From Microbacteriaceae bacterium (GTDB lineage Bacteria > Actinomycetota > Actinomycetes > Actinomycetales > Microbacteriaceae), in contig JAODAU010000032.1 in the NCBI GenBank assembly GCA_025463615.1, positions 1-21,114 on the forward strand: 21,114 nt of DNA, in the 5' to 3' direction. Positions 7,558 through 15,626 of the stretch are shown piece by piece. The notes under the pieces are model-generated. The model saw only the letters and a program-made list of their open reading frames with translations. It made no database searches and was not told the origin of the DNA. The translations under genes and the position numbers were made by a program. Numbering within the stretch: the stretch's first letter is position 1; the number at the start of each line of letters is the position of its first letter.

Positions 7558-8076
7558 ATGACTGGCAAGACTGAGACCGCGATTCTCGCAGGAGGCTGCT
7601 TCTGGGGAGCCCAGCAGCTGCTCCGCCGTCGCCCGGGTGTCATCTCCACCCGCACCGGCTATTCGGGTGGCGACACCCCCAACGCCACGTACCGCAACCA
7701 CGGTGACCACGCCGAGTCGGTCGAGATCGTCTTCGACCCCGACGTGATCAGCTACCGCGAACTGCTCGAGTTCTTCTTCCAGATCCACGACCCGTCGACC
7801 CGCAACCGCCAGGGCAACGACGTGGGTCGCAGCTACCGCTCGGCCATCTTCTACACGAACGACGAGCAGAAGCGCGTCGCCGAGGACACCATCAAGGATG
7901 TCGACGCCTCCGGCCTCTGGCCCGGGCCGGTCGTCACCGAGGTGGAGCCCGCCGGAGCCTTCTGGGAGGCCGAGGACGAGCACCAGGACTACCTCGAGAA
8001 GAACCCGTACGGCTACACCTGCCACTACGTGCGCCCGGGCTGGAAGCTCCCGCACCGCGAGGCACAGAACGCGTAA
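7558..8076 (+). CDS. msrA: Peptide methionine sulfoxide reductase MsrA
   Basis: This encodes a 172-residue cytoplasmic MsrA, which reduces the S-epimer of methionine sulfoxide in proteins using thioredoxin. The signature GGCFWG places the catalytic Cys at residue 14. The family motifs [40 protein letters not shown] and HQDYLEKNP follow in order. The C-terminal YTCHYVRP holds a second Cys. The ATG at 7558 has AAGGGAG about 6 nt upstream. It is a single-gene unit, 64 bp after the aldo/keto reductase, and ends before a strong hairpin at 8111-8138. The length is normal for the family. Confidence 0.97.
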   Translation: MTGKTETAILAGGCFWGAQQLLRRRPGVISTRTGYSGGDTPNATYRNHGDHAESVEIVFDPDVISYRELLEFFFQIHDPSTRNRQGNDVGRSYRSAIFYTNDEQKRVAEDTIKDVDASGLWPGPVVTEVEPAGAFWEAEDEHQDYLEKNPYGYTCHYVRPGWKLPHREAQNA

Positions 8077-8110
8077 CTAGAGCCACCGCCCGATCCGGGC
8101 GAGTTCGGCG

Positions 8111-8138
8111 GATCGGGGTCGGCATGCCGGCCCCGATC
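8111..8138. terminator. Hairpin terminator between convergent msrA and DHFR-like gene
   Basis: GATCGGGGTCGG, loop CATG, CCGGCCCCGATC: a 12-bp stem with a single T-G pair. It lies between two convergent stop codons (8076 and 8144). No T-run follows on either side, so its termination strength is uncertain. It could serve both directions. Confidence 0.65.
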
Positions 8139-8143
8139 GGCCG

Positions 8144-8716
8144 TTAAGGCCCGGTTTCGGGCGCGGGCCGCACGTCGTACGTCAGCCGCGCGAACTGGCC
8201 GAAGCGCGTGACATCCACGAGCTCCAGCCGGTCGGGCCCGATGCGGCGCGGCAGTAGCGGCGCCCCGACGCCCAGGGTGGCCGGCGTGACGCTCAGGATG
8301 ACGCGATCCAACGCCCCCGCGTCGAAGAACCGCCCCGCGAGCTCGCCCCCACCCACCACCCACACCTCGCGGTCGCCCGCCGCCGCGCGCAGCTCGTTCA
8401 GCGCGGCGGAGACCTCGCCGCTCACGAACCGCACGTCCGCGCCATCCGGAACGGGCAGCTCGCGCGTGGAGAAGACGTAGGTGGGCCGGTCGCCGTAGAA
8501 GCCCTGCCACTTGGCCGGCTCCTCGAGCAGGTTCTCGTGGCGCAGCACCCACTCGTAGGTGTGCGAGCCCTCGACGAGCACACCCATCTGGTCCATGAAC
8601 TTCGACATGTCCTCGGCGCCCTCCTCGGAGACCGCGAACAGCCAGTCGAGCGAATCGTCGGGGTCGGCGATGTAACCGTCCAACGTGGTTGCGGAGTTGT
8701 AGATGAATTTCGGCAT
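8144..8716 (-). CDS. Dihydrofolate reductase / RibD C-terminal family reductase
   Basis: This encodes 190 residues of the RibD C-terminal (DHFR-like) fold. The N-terminal strand and loop MPKFIYNSATTLDGYIADPDD is the family hallmark. EGSHTYEW, YVFSTRELPVPDG and the nucleotide-binding WVVGGGELAGRFFDAG follow. Near the C-terminus are LSVTPATLGVGAPLLPRR and LELVDVTRFGQFARLTYDV. It is probably an NADPH-dependent reductase of unknown substrate. This family is widespread in actinobacteria and should not be taken for the housekeeping folA. It is a single leftward gene, divergent from the rhamnose catabolic operon. Confidence 0.92.
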   Translation of the reverse strand: MPKFIYNSATTLDGYIADPDDSLDWLFAVSEEGAEDMSKFMDQMGVLVEGSHTYEWVLRHENLLEEPAKWQGFYGDRPTYVFSTRELPVPDGADVRFVSGEVSAALNELRAAAGDREVWVVGGGELAGRFFDAGALDRVILSVTPATLGVGAPLLPRRIGPDRLELVDVTRFGQFARLTYDVRPAPETGP

Positions 8717-8745
8717 GCCCGCACGTTACCGATCACCACCGACCC

Positions 8746-8775
8746 TTGACGGCGTCGCGGGCCCATGGCTAGCCT
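8746..8775 (+). promoter_or_regulatory. Promoter of the rhamnonate catabolic operon
   Basis: TTGACG (8746-8751), an 18-bp spacer and TAGCCT (8770-8775) form a SigA-type promoter. The predicted start falls near 8782, inside the LacI-type operator, giving a leader of about 56 nt. Confidence 0.65.
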
Positions 8776-8778
8776 GAC

Positions 8779-8792
8779 CTGAAAGGTTTCAG
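8779..8792. promoter_or_regulatory. LacI-type operator at the start of the catabolic operon
   Basis: CTGAAA-GG-TTTCAG has perfect 6-bp arms. It begins 3 bp after the -10 box, so bound repressor would block initiation. The same half-site occurs in the operator before the transporter operon (18796-18815). The LacI protein at 11975-12979 is the natural candidate to bind both. Confidence 0.7.
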
Positions 8793-8837
8793 TTTTTGGT
8801 CGCGCGAGCGGCTTCACACCGGTCGAAGGAGACCATC

Positions 8838-10058
8838 GTGCTCAGTCGGGACATCATCGTCTCCGTCACCGCATCCGTCGTCGCATTCCCGAAGAGCACC
8901 GTCGTCGAGGCCTCGCCCGACGCCCCGGAGGACGTGCTCGACTGGCGCCGCGGCAAGGTCGCGAACCCGATGACCAAGTACGCGGAGTTCCGCGACAGCC
9001 GGCCATCCGCCACCGGTCGCGACTCGGGCCGCACCATCGTGGTGCAGGTGGAGAGCGCGTCGGGCGAGGTCGGCATCGGCATCACCAACGGCGGGGTCGC
9101 GGCCGCCGCCCTGGTCGAGCTGCACCTGGCGGACATCGTGGAGGGCCAGTCCGCGTTCGCGCACGAGGCGATCTCCGACCGCATGTTCAACAGCACGCTG
9201 CAGTACGGCCGCAAGGGCATCATCCTGCACGCGATCTCGGCCGTGGACCTCGCGATCTGGGACCTGCACGGCCGGCTCGTCGGCCAGCCGGTCTACGAGC
9301 TGCTCGGCGGCCCGATCCACGACAGCCTGCCGATGTACGCGACCGGGCCCCTCGCCGGGCCGATCGAAGCGCTCGGGTTCTACGGCGCCAAGCTGCCGCT
9401 CACCTACGGCCCTAGCGAGGGCGAGGAGGGATTCCGCCGCAACGTCGAGCGCGCCCGCCGGGCGCGCGAGGCGGTCGCCGACGACTTCCCGCTTTACTTC
9501 GACTGCTGGATGTCGCTCAACGTCGACTACGCGGTGCGCCTCGCCGAGGCGGTCGAGCCGCTCGGCTTCCGCTGGCTCGAGGAGCCGCTCAAGCCCGACG
9601 ACTACATCGGCCACGCCGAGCTGCGCCGACGGATGCCCGGGGCCATGACCCTCAACACCGGCGAGCACGAGTACACGGCTTCCGGGTTCCGCCTGCTCTG
9701 CGAGGCCGGGGTCGACGTGGTCCAGCCCGACCCGATGTGGTGCGGCGGCATCACCGAGATGAAGCGCATCGCGGCCGTCGCGTCGGCCTACGGCAAGCGC
9801 ATCATCCCGCACGTCGGCGGCGCGTACAGCTACCACTTCCTCACCGCGTACCCGGACTCGACCTTCGTCGAGTTCCCCGTGATGACCGGCGACTGCAACA
9901 CGATCGTGCCGTTCCTCGCGCCCCTCCTGCTCGGCGAGCCGCTGCCCGTCGACGGACGGATCACGCCCACCACGGCGCCCGGCTTCGGCCTCGAGCTGAA
10001 CCCCGACTTCACCCTCGTGCGCCCGGTCACCCGCGAGTCGCTGCAGGCCTACGCGTGA
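8838..10058 (+). CDS. rhmD: L-rhamnonate dehydratase-like enolase-superfamily enzyme
   Basis: This encodes 406 residues. The GTG at 8838 has AAGGAG six nt upstream. The protein aligns from memory along its length with E. coli RhmD: PMTKYAEFRDSR, HAISAVDLAIWDL, GAKLPLTYGP, DCWMSLNVDYA, QPDPMWCGG and PGFGLELN. Metal ligands Asp222, Glu248 and Glu276 and catalytic His277 and His325 fall at the same spacing as the E. coli residues Asp226, Glu252, Glu280, His281 and His329. It would dehydrate L-rhamnonate to 2-keto-3-deoxy-L-rhamnonate in the cytoplasm, Mg-dependently. The N-terminal specificity loop lacks the histidine known from E. coli (His33), so a related 6-deoxy-aldonate is possible. It is first in an operon and overlaps the next gene by GTGA. 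Confidence 0.88.
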   Translation: MLSRDIIVSVTASVVAFPKSTVVEASPDAPEDVLDWRRGKVANPMTKYAEFRDSRPSATGRDSGRTIVVQVESASGEVGIGITNGGVAAAALVELHLADIVEGQSAFAHEAISDRMFNSTLQYGRKGIILHAISAVDLAIWDLHGRLVGQPVYELLGGPIHDSLPMYATGPLAGPIEALGFYGAKLPLTYGPSEGEEGFRRNVERARRAREAVADDFPLYFDCWMSLNVDYAVRLAEAVEPLGFRWLEEPLKPDDYIGHAELRRRMPGAMTLNTGEHEYTASGFRLLCEAGVDVVQPDPMWCGGITEMKRIAAVASAYGKRIIPHVGGAYSYHFLTAYPDSTFVEFPVMTGDCNTIVPFLAPLLLGEPLPVDGRITPTTAPGFGLELNPDFTLVRPVTRESLQAYA

Positions 10059-11134
10059 CCGAGCGCCTGCGCTTCGCGATGGTCGGAACCGGGTGGTGGG
10101 CCAACGTGGCGCACCTGCCGGCGATGGTGGCCGATCCGACGATCGAGCTCGTGGCCGTGGTCGACACGGACCGCACGCGCGCGCGACTCGTCGCCGACCG
10201 CTACGGCGTCGCGAACGCCTACGGCGACCTGGACGAACTGCTCGCGGGCACGCCCGTCGACTGCGCGGTCGTCGCCACCCCGCACACCACCCACCGACCC
10301 GTCGTCGAGCGGCTGCTGCTCGCCGGCGTCGACGTGCTGGTCGAGAAGCCGCTGACCACCACCGCCGAGGATGCCTGGGCCCTCGTCGACCTCGCGCGCC
10401 GGCTCGGCCGCGTGCTCTCGGTGGGCCTCACGTACCAGTACGCGGCCACGGCATCCGAGGTGCGCGGCATCGTATCGAACGACATCGGCGAGCTGGTCTG
10501 CGTGAACGCGGAGTTCTCGTCCGGCACCGAGGGGCTGTTCGCCACGACCGAGCTCGACGCGGATGCCGCGGGCGACCCCGCGGTGCCGCACGGCACGAGC
10601 TACTCCGACCCGGCGCTCTCGGGCGGCGGCCAGGGCCAGACGCAGCTCACCCACCTGCTCGGCAACCTGCTCTGGAACACCGGGGTGCAGGCCGACGAGG
10701 TGTTCGCGTTCATGGCGAACCGAGGGCTGCCCGTCGACCTCGTCGACGCGCTCACGTTCCGGCTGGACGGCGGCGCCCTGGGCACGGCGTCGTCCACCGG
10801 CACGACCCCGCCGGGGTCGGAGGTGCGGCACCGCATCCGCTATCACGGCACCGAGGCGATGGTGGAGCACGACCTGCTCAAGGCCGAGGCGTGGGTGTTC
10901 GAGCGGGGCGGCGGCATCCGTCACGTTCAGAACCCCGACAACGAGCCCTCGTACCGCCGCTCGCAGCCGGTGTCGACGCTGGCCGCGGTCGTGCGCGGCG
11001 AGACGGCCAACCCCGCGCCGGCGGATGTCGCCGCCGCATCCGTCTCGCTGATCGAGGCGGCCTACGTCTCGGCGGCGGAACACCGGCCCGTCGAGGTGCG
11101 GCGGGGCGAGATCATCCTGGAGGAGCAATCGTGA
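10055..11134 (+). CDS. Gfo/Idh/MocA-family oxidoreductase
   Basis: This encodes a 359-residue NAD(P)-dependent sugar oxidoreductase. The N-terminal Rossmann domain begins FAMVGTGWWANVAHLPA (residues 7-23), with the acidic VVDTD after strand 2 (35-39), VVATPHTTH, and the signature EKPL at 97-100 (catalytic-type Lys98). A C-terminal alpha/beta dimerisation domain follows, with GGGQGQTQLTHLLGNLLW, where the conserved helix normally supplies a catalytic His. The GTG at 10055 overlaps the upstream stop by 4 bp. In this operon it is likely to oxidise the sugar (L-rhamnose 1-dehydrogenase role) or a keto-deoxy acid intermediate. Sequence alone does not decide which. Confidence 0.9.
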   Translation: MTERLRFAMVGTGWWANVAHLPAMVADPTIELVAVVDTDRTRARLVADRYGVANAYGDLDELLAGTPVDCAVVATPHTTHRPVVERLLLAGVDVLVEKPLTTTAEDAWALVDLARRLGRVLSVGLTYQYAATASEVRGIVSNDIGELVCVNAEFSSGTEGLFATTELDADAAGDPAVPHGTSYSDPALSGGGQGQTQLTHLLGNLLWNTGVQADEVFAFMANRGLPVDLVDALTFRLDGGALGTASSTGTTPPGSEVRHRIRYHGTEAMVEHDLLKAEAWVFERGGGIRHVQNPDNEPSYRRSQPVSTLAAVVRGETANPAPADVAAASVSLIEAAYVSAAEHRPVEVRRGEIILEEQS

Positions 11135-11883
11135 GTGGGCAGTTGACCGTCATCGTCGGGGCGTCGCAGGGCATCGGCGCGGTCGTCGCGCGCACGCTGG
11201 CGCAGGAGAACCCCGTGGTGCTGGCCGACATCGACCTGGCCGGCGCGCGGAAGCTCGCCGAGCAGCTCGTGTCCGAAGGACTCGATGCGCGGGCCGTGCA
11301 CGTGAACGTCACCGACACCGGATCCGTGGCCGACCTCGTCGCGGCGACGCCCGGGGCCTCGCGCCTCGCGATCGTCGCTGGCGCCTTCCTCGCCACGCCC
11401 TCGCTGGAGGCGACGCCCGAGGAGTTCGCGCGCATCCTCGGCGTCAACCTCATCGGCGCCTTCGACGTCGCGCGCCAGTACTCGGCGGCGATGATCGGGA
11501 ACGGGGGCGGCGCGATCGTGGCCATCGGGTCGATCGCCGCACGGATGCCTCGTATGCGCCAGGCGGCATACAGCGCGTCAAAGGCGGGAATGCGGCAGGC
11601 GCTGCGGGTGCTCGGCATGGAGGTGCGCGGACAGGGCGTGCGCATCAACTTTGTGGCGCCGGGCCCCACCGAGACGCCGATGATGGCGGAACTCGCCGCG
11701 GACCACACCGGCGTGCAGCTCTGGGAGGGCGAGCTCGCCACGTTCCGCCCGCGCATCCCCGACGGCCGCGTCGCCCAGCCGCAGGATGTCGCGAACGCGA
11801 TCGAGTTCCTGCTCAGCGACAAGGCCGCCCACATCACGCTGCACGACCTCTACGTAGACGGCGGCGAGTCCCTGGGCCTCTGA
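11131..11883 (+). CDS. Short-chain dehydrogenase/reductase, candidate keto-deoxy-rhamnonate or rhamnose dehydrogenase
   Basis: This encodes a 250-residue classical SDR. The cofactor motif GASQGIG is at residues 10-16 and Asp61-like NVTD at 59-62. Catalytic residues are Asn106, Ser134, Tyr147 and Lys151 (YSASK). The C-terminus HITLHDLYVDGGESLG resembles EntA-type 2,3-dihydroxybenzoate dehydrogenases, but no siderophore gene is nearby. SDR enzymes serve twice in oxidative L-rhamnose catabolism, as L-rhamnose 1-dehydrogenase and as 2-keto-3-deoxy-L-rhamnonate 4-dehydrogenase. The presence of an FAH hydrolase in the locus favours the second role. The GTG at 11131 overlaps the upstream stop by 4 bp and has GGAGGAG 5 nt upstream. 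It is the last gene of the operon, before the large terminator. Confidence 0.9.
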   Translation: MSGQLTVIVGASQGIGAVVARTLAQENPVVLADIDLAGARKLAEQLVSEGLDARAVHVNVTDTGSVADLVAATPGASRLAIVAGAFLATPSLEATPEEFARILGVNLIGAFDVARQYSAAMIGNGGGAIVAIGSIAARMPRMRQAAYSASKAGMRQALRVLGMEVRGQGVRINFVAPGPTETPMMAELAADHTGVQLWEGELATFRPRIPDGRVAQPQDVANAIEFLLSDKAAHITLHDLYVDGGESLGL

Positions 11884-11887
11884 CCCG

Positions 11888-11958
11888 AAGCGGATCGAGC
11901 TCGTCGAGATCTCACCATCGCAATTCGTCGGTGAGATCTCGACGAGCTCGATCCGCTT
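11888..11958. terminator. Large hairpin terminator between the two convergent rhamnose operons
   Basis: Two perfect 29-bp inverted arms (11888-11916 and 11930-11958) enclose a 13-nt loop. A short T-run (TTTT, 11957-11960) follows on the rightward strand. It lies between the SDR stop (11883) and the LacI stop (11977-11975) and probably stops transcription from both sides. The stem is much longer than needed for a terminator and may be a copy of a dispersed intergenic repeat. Confidence 0.8.
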
Positions 11959-11974
11959 TTCTCGGGCGGAAAGG

Positions 11975-12979
11975 CTAGGCGGAGCTGGCGCGGATGATGA
12001 GCTCCGGCTGGAGCAGGTGCCGGCCGTGCTGGTGGCCCTCGCTGCCGGAGATCTCCTCCTCGAGCAGGTCGAGGGCGGCGCGCGCCAGCGACTCGCGCGG
12101 CTGGCGGATCGTGGTCAGCGGCACCACCGTGGATGCCGCGAAGTCGATGTCGTCGTAGCCCACGATCGCGATGTCCCCCGGCACGCTGAGCCGGCGATCC
12201 AGGATGAGGGTCTGCAGCAGCCCGATCGCGAGCAGGTCGTTCGCGGCGAACACGGCATCCGGGCGGTCCTCCTCGCGCAGGGCGAGGATGCGCTCGGCGA
12301 CCTTGCGGCCCTCGTCCACGGTGAGGTCGCTGGTCTCCATGATCGAGAGCGTCACCTCGGGGTTCTCGCGCGCCGCGCGGGACGCGCCCGAGACGCGGTC
12401 GCTGATCTGCGAGAGCGGGCCACCGGCCACGACCAGCCGCCGCCGGCCGGTCTCGATGAGGTGGCGCACGGCCATGTACCCGCCGGCCACGCCGTCGAGC
12501 CCCACCGAGCACACCTGGTCGGAGTCGACGTTGCCGTCGAACAGCACGGCCGGTGTGCCGTTGGCGCGCAGCCGGGTGAGCCGCGGGGTGACACCGTTCT
12601 GCGGCACGATCAGCAGGCCGCGCACGCGCTGCTCGTCGAAGAGGTCGATGTAGCGCTGTTCCCGATCCGGGTTCTGGTCGCTCGACCCGATCACCACCGT
12701 GTGCCCGGCCTCCTCGGCCGCCGACTCGAGCTCGTGCGCCAGGTCGGCGAAGAACGGGTTGGCCACGTTGACCACGACGAGGCCGATGGCGTTGCCGCGC
12801 CCCATCCGCAGCTGGCGCGCCAAGTCGTTGCGCACGAAGCCGAGCTCGCTCATGGTGGCCTGCACCTTGGTGAGCGTCTTCTTGCTCACCTGGTCGGGAT
12901 AGTTCAGCACGTTGGAGACGGTGCCCACCGAGACACCCGCCGCCTTGGCGACATCGCGGATGCCCACGTTCGCCCTCAT
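11975..12979 (-). CDS. LacI-family transcriptional repressor of the rhamnose locus
   Basis: This encodes 334 residues. The N-terminal LacI helix-turn-helix covers residues 6-26 (GIRDVAKAAGVSVGTVSNVL) with hinge helix LARQLRMGRGNAIGLVV. A periplasmic-binding-protein-like effector domain follows (VVNVANPFFADL, DGVAGGYMAVRHLI, AANDLLAIGLLQ, IVGYDDIDFA). The ATG at 12979 is 1 bp after the rhamnosidase stop, with AGGAAG 7 nt upstream, so it is the last gene of the transporter-rhamnosidase operon. LacI proteins so placed usually repress their own operon and respond to the sugar or an early intermediate. The matching palindromes at 8779-8792 and 18796-18815 are its probable targets. The effector (L-rhamnose, rhamnonate or a disaccharide) is unknown. 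Confidence 0.94.
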   Translation of the reverse strand: MRANVGIRDVAKAAGVSVGTVSNVLNYPDQVSKKTLTKVQATMSELGFVRNDLARQLRMGRGNAIGLVVVNVANPFFADLAHELESAAEEAGHTVVIGSSDQNPDREQRYIDLFDEQRVRGLLIVPQNGVTPRLTRLRANGTPAVLFDGNVDSDQVCSVGLDGVAGGYMAVRHLIETGRRRLVVAGGPLSQISDRVSGASRAARENPEVTLSIMETSDLTVDEGRKVAERILALREEDRPDAVFAANDLLAIGLLQTLILDRRLSVPGDIAIVGYDDIDFAASTVVPLTTIRQPRESLARAALDLLEEEISGSEGHQHGRHLLQPELIIRASSA

Positions 12980-12980
12980 G

Positions 12981-15617
12981 TCATGACTTCCTGATCGTGG
13001 TTCGGGATGATCCCTGAGTATATTCCGGCTCCGCGATCGGGCCGCCGACCGCGTACGTGTAGTGGCCGTGCTCCACGCCCTCCAGCTCGCTGCCGTCGGG
13101 GAGGCGCACCGTGGCGATCACGCCCACCGGCACATCCAGCTCCAGGGCGAAGCGCCCGTCGCGCAGGGTCCAGGATGTCTCGACCGTGCCGTACACGGAG
13201 TCGAACCGGAGCGCGCCGCTCGTGATTCCCGCGCCGGGCATGGGCGCGATCCGCACCTCGCGGGCGCCCGGCGAGAGCGACGTGACGCCGCCGATGGTGC
13301 GGTGCATCCAGTTGGCGACGGCGCCGAACGCGTAGTGGTTGAACGAGGTCATCTCGCCGGGGTTCACCGAGCCGTCGGCGCGCAGGCTGTCCCAGCGCTC
13401 CCAGATCGTGGTGGCGCCGAGGTCCACGGCGTAGAGCCAGCTCGGGAAGTCGTGCGTGGTGAGCATGCGGTAGGCGTCGTCCGAGCGGCCGCTGAGGGTG
13501 AGCGCGTGCAGCACGATCGGCGTTCCGAGGAACCCGGTCGCCACCGTGAATCCCTGCGACTCGGCGAGCTCGGCGAGCCGCCGGCCCGCGCGCGCCCGCA
13601 CCTCCGGGTCGCCGATGATCTCCCACGAGAGCGCGAGCGCGTAGACCGTCTGGCAGTCGCTGCGCACCCGACCGTCCTTCGTGACGTAGCTGTCGCAGAA
13701 GGCGATCCGGATGCGCTCGGCCAGCTCGCCGTAGCGCCGCGCGTCGTCCGCCAGCCCGAGCGCCTCCGCGGCCTTCGCCAGCAGGTCGGTCGAGTGGAAG
13801 AAGGATGCCGTGGCCACGACATCCGGGTCGGCCTGCGCCGCCGCGGGCTGGTCCGGCGGCGCGAGCGGATCGAGCCAGTCGCCCAGCTGCTCGCCGCCGG
13901 TCCAGAGCAGGTCGTCGCCGGCGAGCGAGTGCACGCGGTCCACCCACGCCGTCATGCTCGCGTACTGCCGGCGCAGCACGCCGAGGTCGTCGTAGCGCTG
14001 GTAGAGCACCCAGGGCACGATGACGGCGGCGTCGCCCCATCCGGCCAGCGCACGCTCCTTGGGGAATACCCGCGGCACGACAGCCGGCACCGTGCCGTCC
14101 GGCAGCTGGTCGAGCGCGAGCGAGTCGAGCCACTCGTCGAGAAAGCGCGAGACGTCGAACAGCGTGGCTGCCGTGGGCGCGAACACCTGGGTGTCGCCCG
14201 TCCAGCCCAGCCGCTCGTCGCGCTGCGGGCAGTCGGTGGGCACGTCGAGGAAGTTGCCGACCATGCTGTTCACCACGTTCGCGTGCAGCTGGTTGAGCTC
14301 GGGGTCCGAGCACTCGAACCAGGCCGTTCGGGTGAGCGCGCTGCCGAGCACCACGGCGCGCACCTCGAGGATGCCGCCCGCGGGAATCCCCGACACCTCT
14401 ATATAGCGGAACCCGTGGTAGGTCAGCTCGGGCTCGAGCAGCTCGTCGCCGGTGCCCGCGAGATGGTAGCGATCGGTGGCCTGCGCGGATCGCAGAGGAC
14501 GCATCGACAGCTCACCGTTCTCGAGCACCTCGGCGTGGCGCACGGTGACGGTGTCTCCCTCGGCGCCGCGGACCAGAAGCCGCACCCAGCCGACGAGGTT
14601 GCGGCCGAAGTCGACGAGGGTGGTGTCGCCGCGGTCGTCCACCCGCACGGCATCCACCAGCTCGAGCTCGCGCACCGGGGGCGCCGTCGCGAGGTCGAGG
14701 CGGCCCACCGGCGCGGTCGAGAGTTCGACGGCGCCGGTGCACTCGGGCCAGCGCGGGCGGCGCAGGTCGGTGAGCTGGCCGTCGTAGAAGTCGTTCGCGA
14801 GCACGCGGGACGGGCCGCTGGACCAGTCGTCCCCGGTGCCGACGGTGACCATGCTCCCGTCGGCATATGTCACCTCGAGCTGCGCCAGCAGGGCCAGCCG
14901 GTCACCGTAGAACTCGCCGCGGTGGATGGGCAGCGAGGCGATGCGCCCGCGATACCAGCCGTTGCCCACCAGGGCCGCGAGGTCGTTGGTGCCGGGACGC
15001 AGCATCCGCGTGACGTCGTAGGTGCGGAAGCGCACCAGCTTGTCGTAGGTGGTCCAGCCCGGCACGAAGTGGTCGGCGCCCACGCGCTCGCCGTTGAGGT
15101 GCGCCACCAGGATGCCGAGCGCCGACACGTGCAGCCGCGCCGACAGCACCTCGCCCGCGACCTCGAATCTCGTGCCCAGGATCGGCGCGGGGTCGTCGAC
15201 GGTCGCGCCCGCGGCGGGCGTGATCCACCGGGCCGACCAGTCGGATGCCTCCAGCAGCGACACCTCGACGGCCGCCCACGGGCTCCATCCGCTCCACTCC
15301 GCGGAGTCGGCGACGCGCACGCGCACGTTCACACGCTCCCGCGACGCCAGCGCCGGGAACGGCCACGCGGCGAGCACCTGCCGCGGGCCGTTCACCGTCG
15401 CCGTGCGGGTGCTGCCGTCCGCGTAGCGGACCTCCAGCTCGGCGGACCGCTGCCGCCAGCCGCGCGGCGCCTCCGCGATGCGCCAGCTCAGCCGAGGCTC
15501 GGCCGTGCTGACGAACGTGACGGGCGACCCGTCGAACGCCTCGGACGGCACCGTCTGTTCGACGCGGATGGGCTCCCTGATCTGCGCCCGCGCACCGCTC
15601 GCGGACTCGCCTGACAT
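12981..15617 (-). CDS. Intracellular alpha-L-rhamnosidase, GH78
   Basis: This encodes 878 residues, normal for GH78. Order: N-terminal beta-sandwich (about 15-125), the alpha-L-rhamnosidase N domain (about 126-300), the Bac_rhamnosid beta domain (about 320-425), the (alpha/alpha)6 catalytic barrel (about 430-790), and a C-terminal beta domain. The barrel carries DCPQRDERLGWTGD (462-475, general acid Glu468), GDWLDP (579-584) and TTIWERWDS (736-744, Glu740 as likely general base). There is no signal peptide, so it acts in the cytoplasm on imported rhamnosides, releasing L-rhamnose by inversion. The ATG lies 9 bp after the permease stop, with a weak ribosome binding site suggesting coupling. 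It sets the substrate theme of the locus. Confidence 0.95.
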   Translation of the reverse strand: MSGESASGARAQIREPIRVEQTVPSEAFDGSPVTFVSTAEPRLSWRIAEAPRGWRQRSAELEVRYADGSTRTATVNGPRQVLAAWPFPALASRERVNVRVRVADSAEWSGWSPWAAVEVSLLEASDWSARWITPAAGATVDDPAPILGTRFEVAGEVLSARLHVSALGILVAHLNGERVGADHFVPGWTTYDKLVRFRTYDVTRMLRPGTNDLAALVGNGWYRGRIASLPIHRGEFYGDRLALLAQLEVTYADGSMVTVGTGDDWSSGPSRVLANDFYDGQLTDLRRPRWPECTGAVELSTAPVGRLDLATAPPVRELELVDAVRVDDRGDTTLVDFGRNLVGWVRLLVRGAEGDTVTVRHAEVLENGELSMRPLRSAQATDRYHLAGTGDELLEPELTYHGFRYIEVSGIPAGGILEVRAVVLGSALTRTAWFECSDPELNQLHANVVNSMVGNFLDVPTDCPQRDERLGWTGDTQVFAPTAATLFDVSRFLDEWLDSLALDQLPDGTVPAVVPRVFPKERALAGWGDAAVIVPWVLYQRYDDLGVLRRQYASMTAWVDRVHSLAGDDLLWTGGEQLGDWLDPLAPPDQPAAAQADPDVVATASFFHSTDLLAKAAEALGLADDARRYGELAERIRIAFCDSYVTKDGRVRSDCQTVYALALSWEIIGDPEVRARAGRRLAELAESQGFTVATGFLGTPIVLHALTLSGRSDDAYRMLTTHDFPSWLYAVDLGATTIWERWDSLRADGSVNPGEMTSFNHYAFGAVANWMHRTIGGVTSLSPGAREVRIAPMPGAGITSGALRFDSVYGTVETSWTLRDGRFALELDVPVGVIATVRLPDGSELEGVEHGHYTYAVGGPIAEPEYTQGSSRTTIRKS

Positions 15618-15626
15618 GGCCGGCGC

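Noticed and set aside
5985..7655. Long leftward frame joining antisense of the aldo/keto reductase to the TetR gene
   Set aside because: Only the part from about 6548 leftward matches TetR; the upstream part is antisense of the reductase and crosses the operator region.
8111..8138. Hairpin considered as a riboswitch or small RNA
   Set aside because: It is a simple stem between two convergent stop codons; termination explains it better.
13062..15614. 850-codon rightward open frame antisense to the rhamnosidase
   Set aside because: The opposite strand encodes a full GH78 enzyme with family motifs; this frame gives His/Arg/Ala-rich sequence with no domain.
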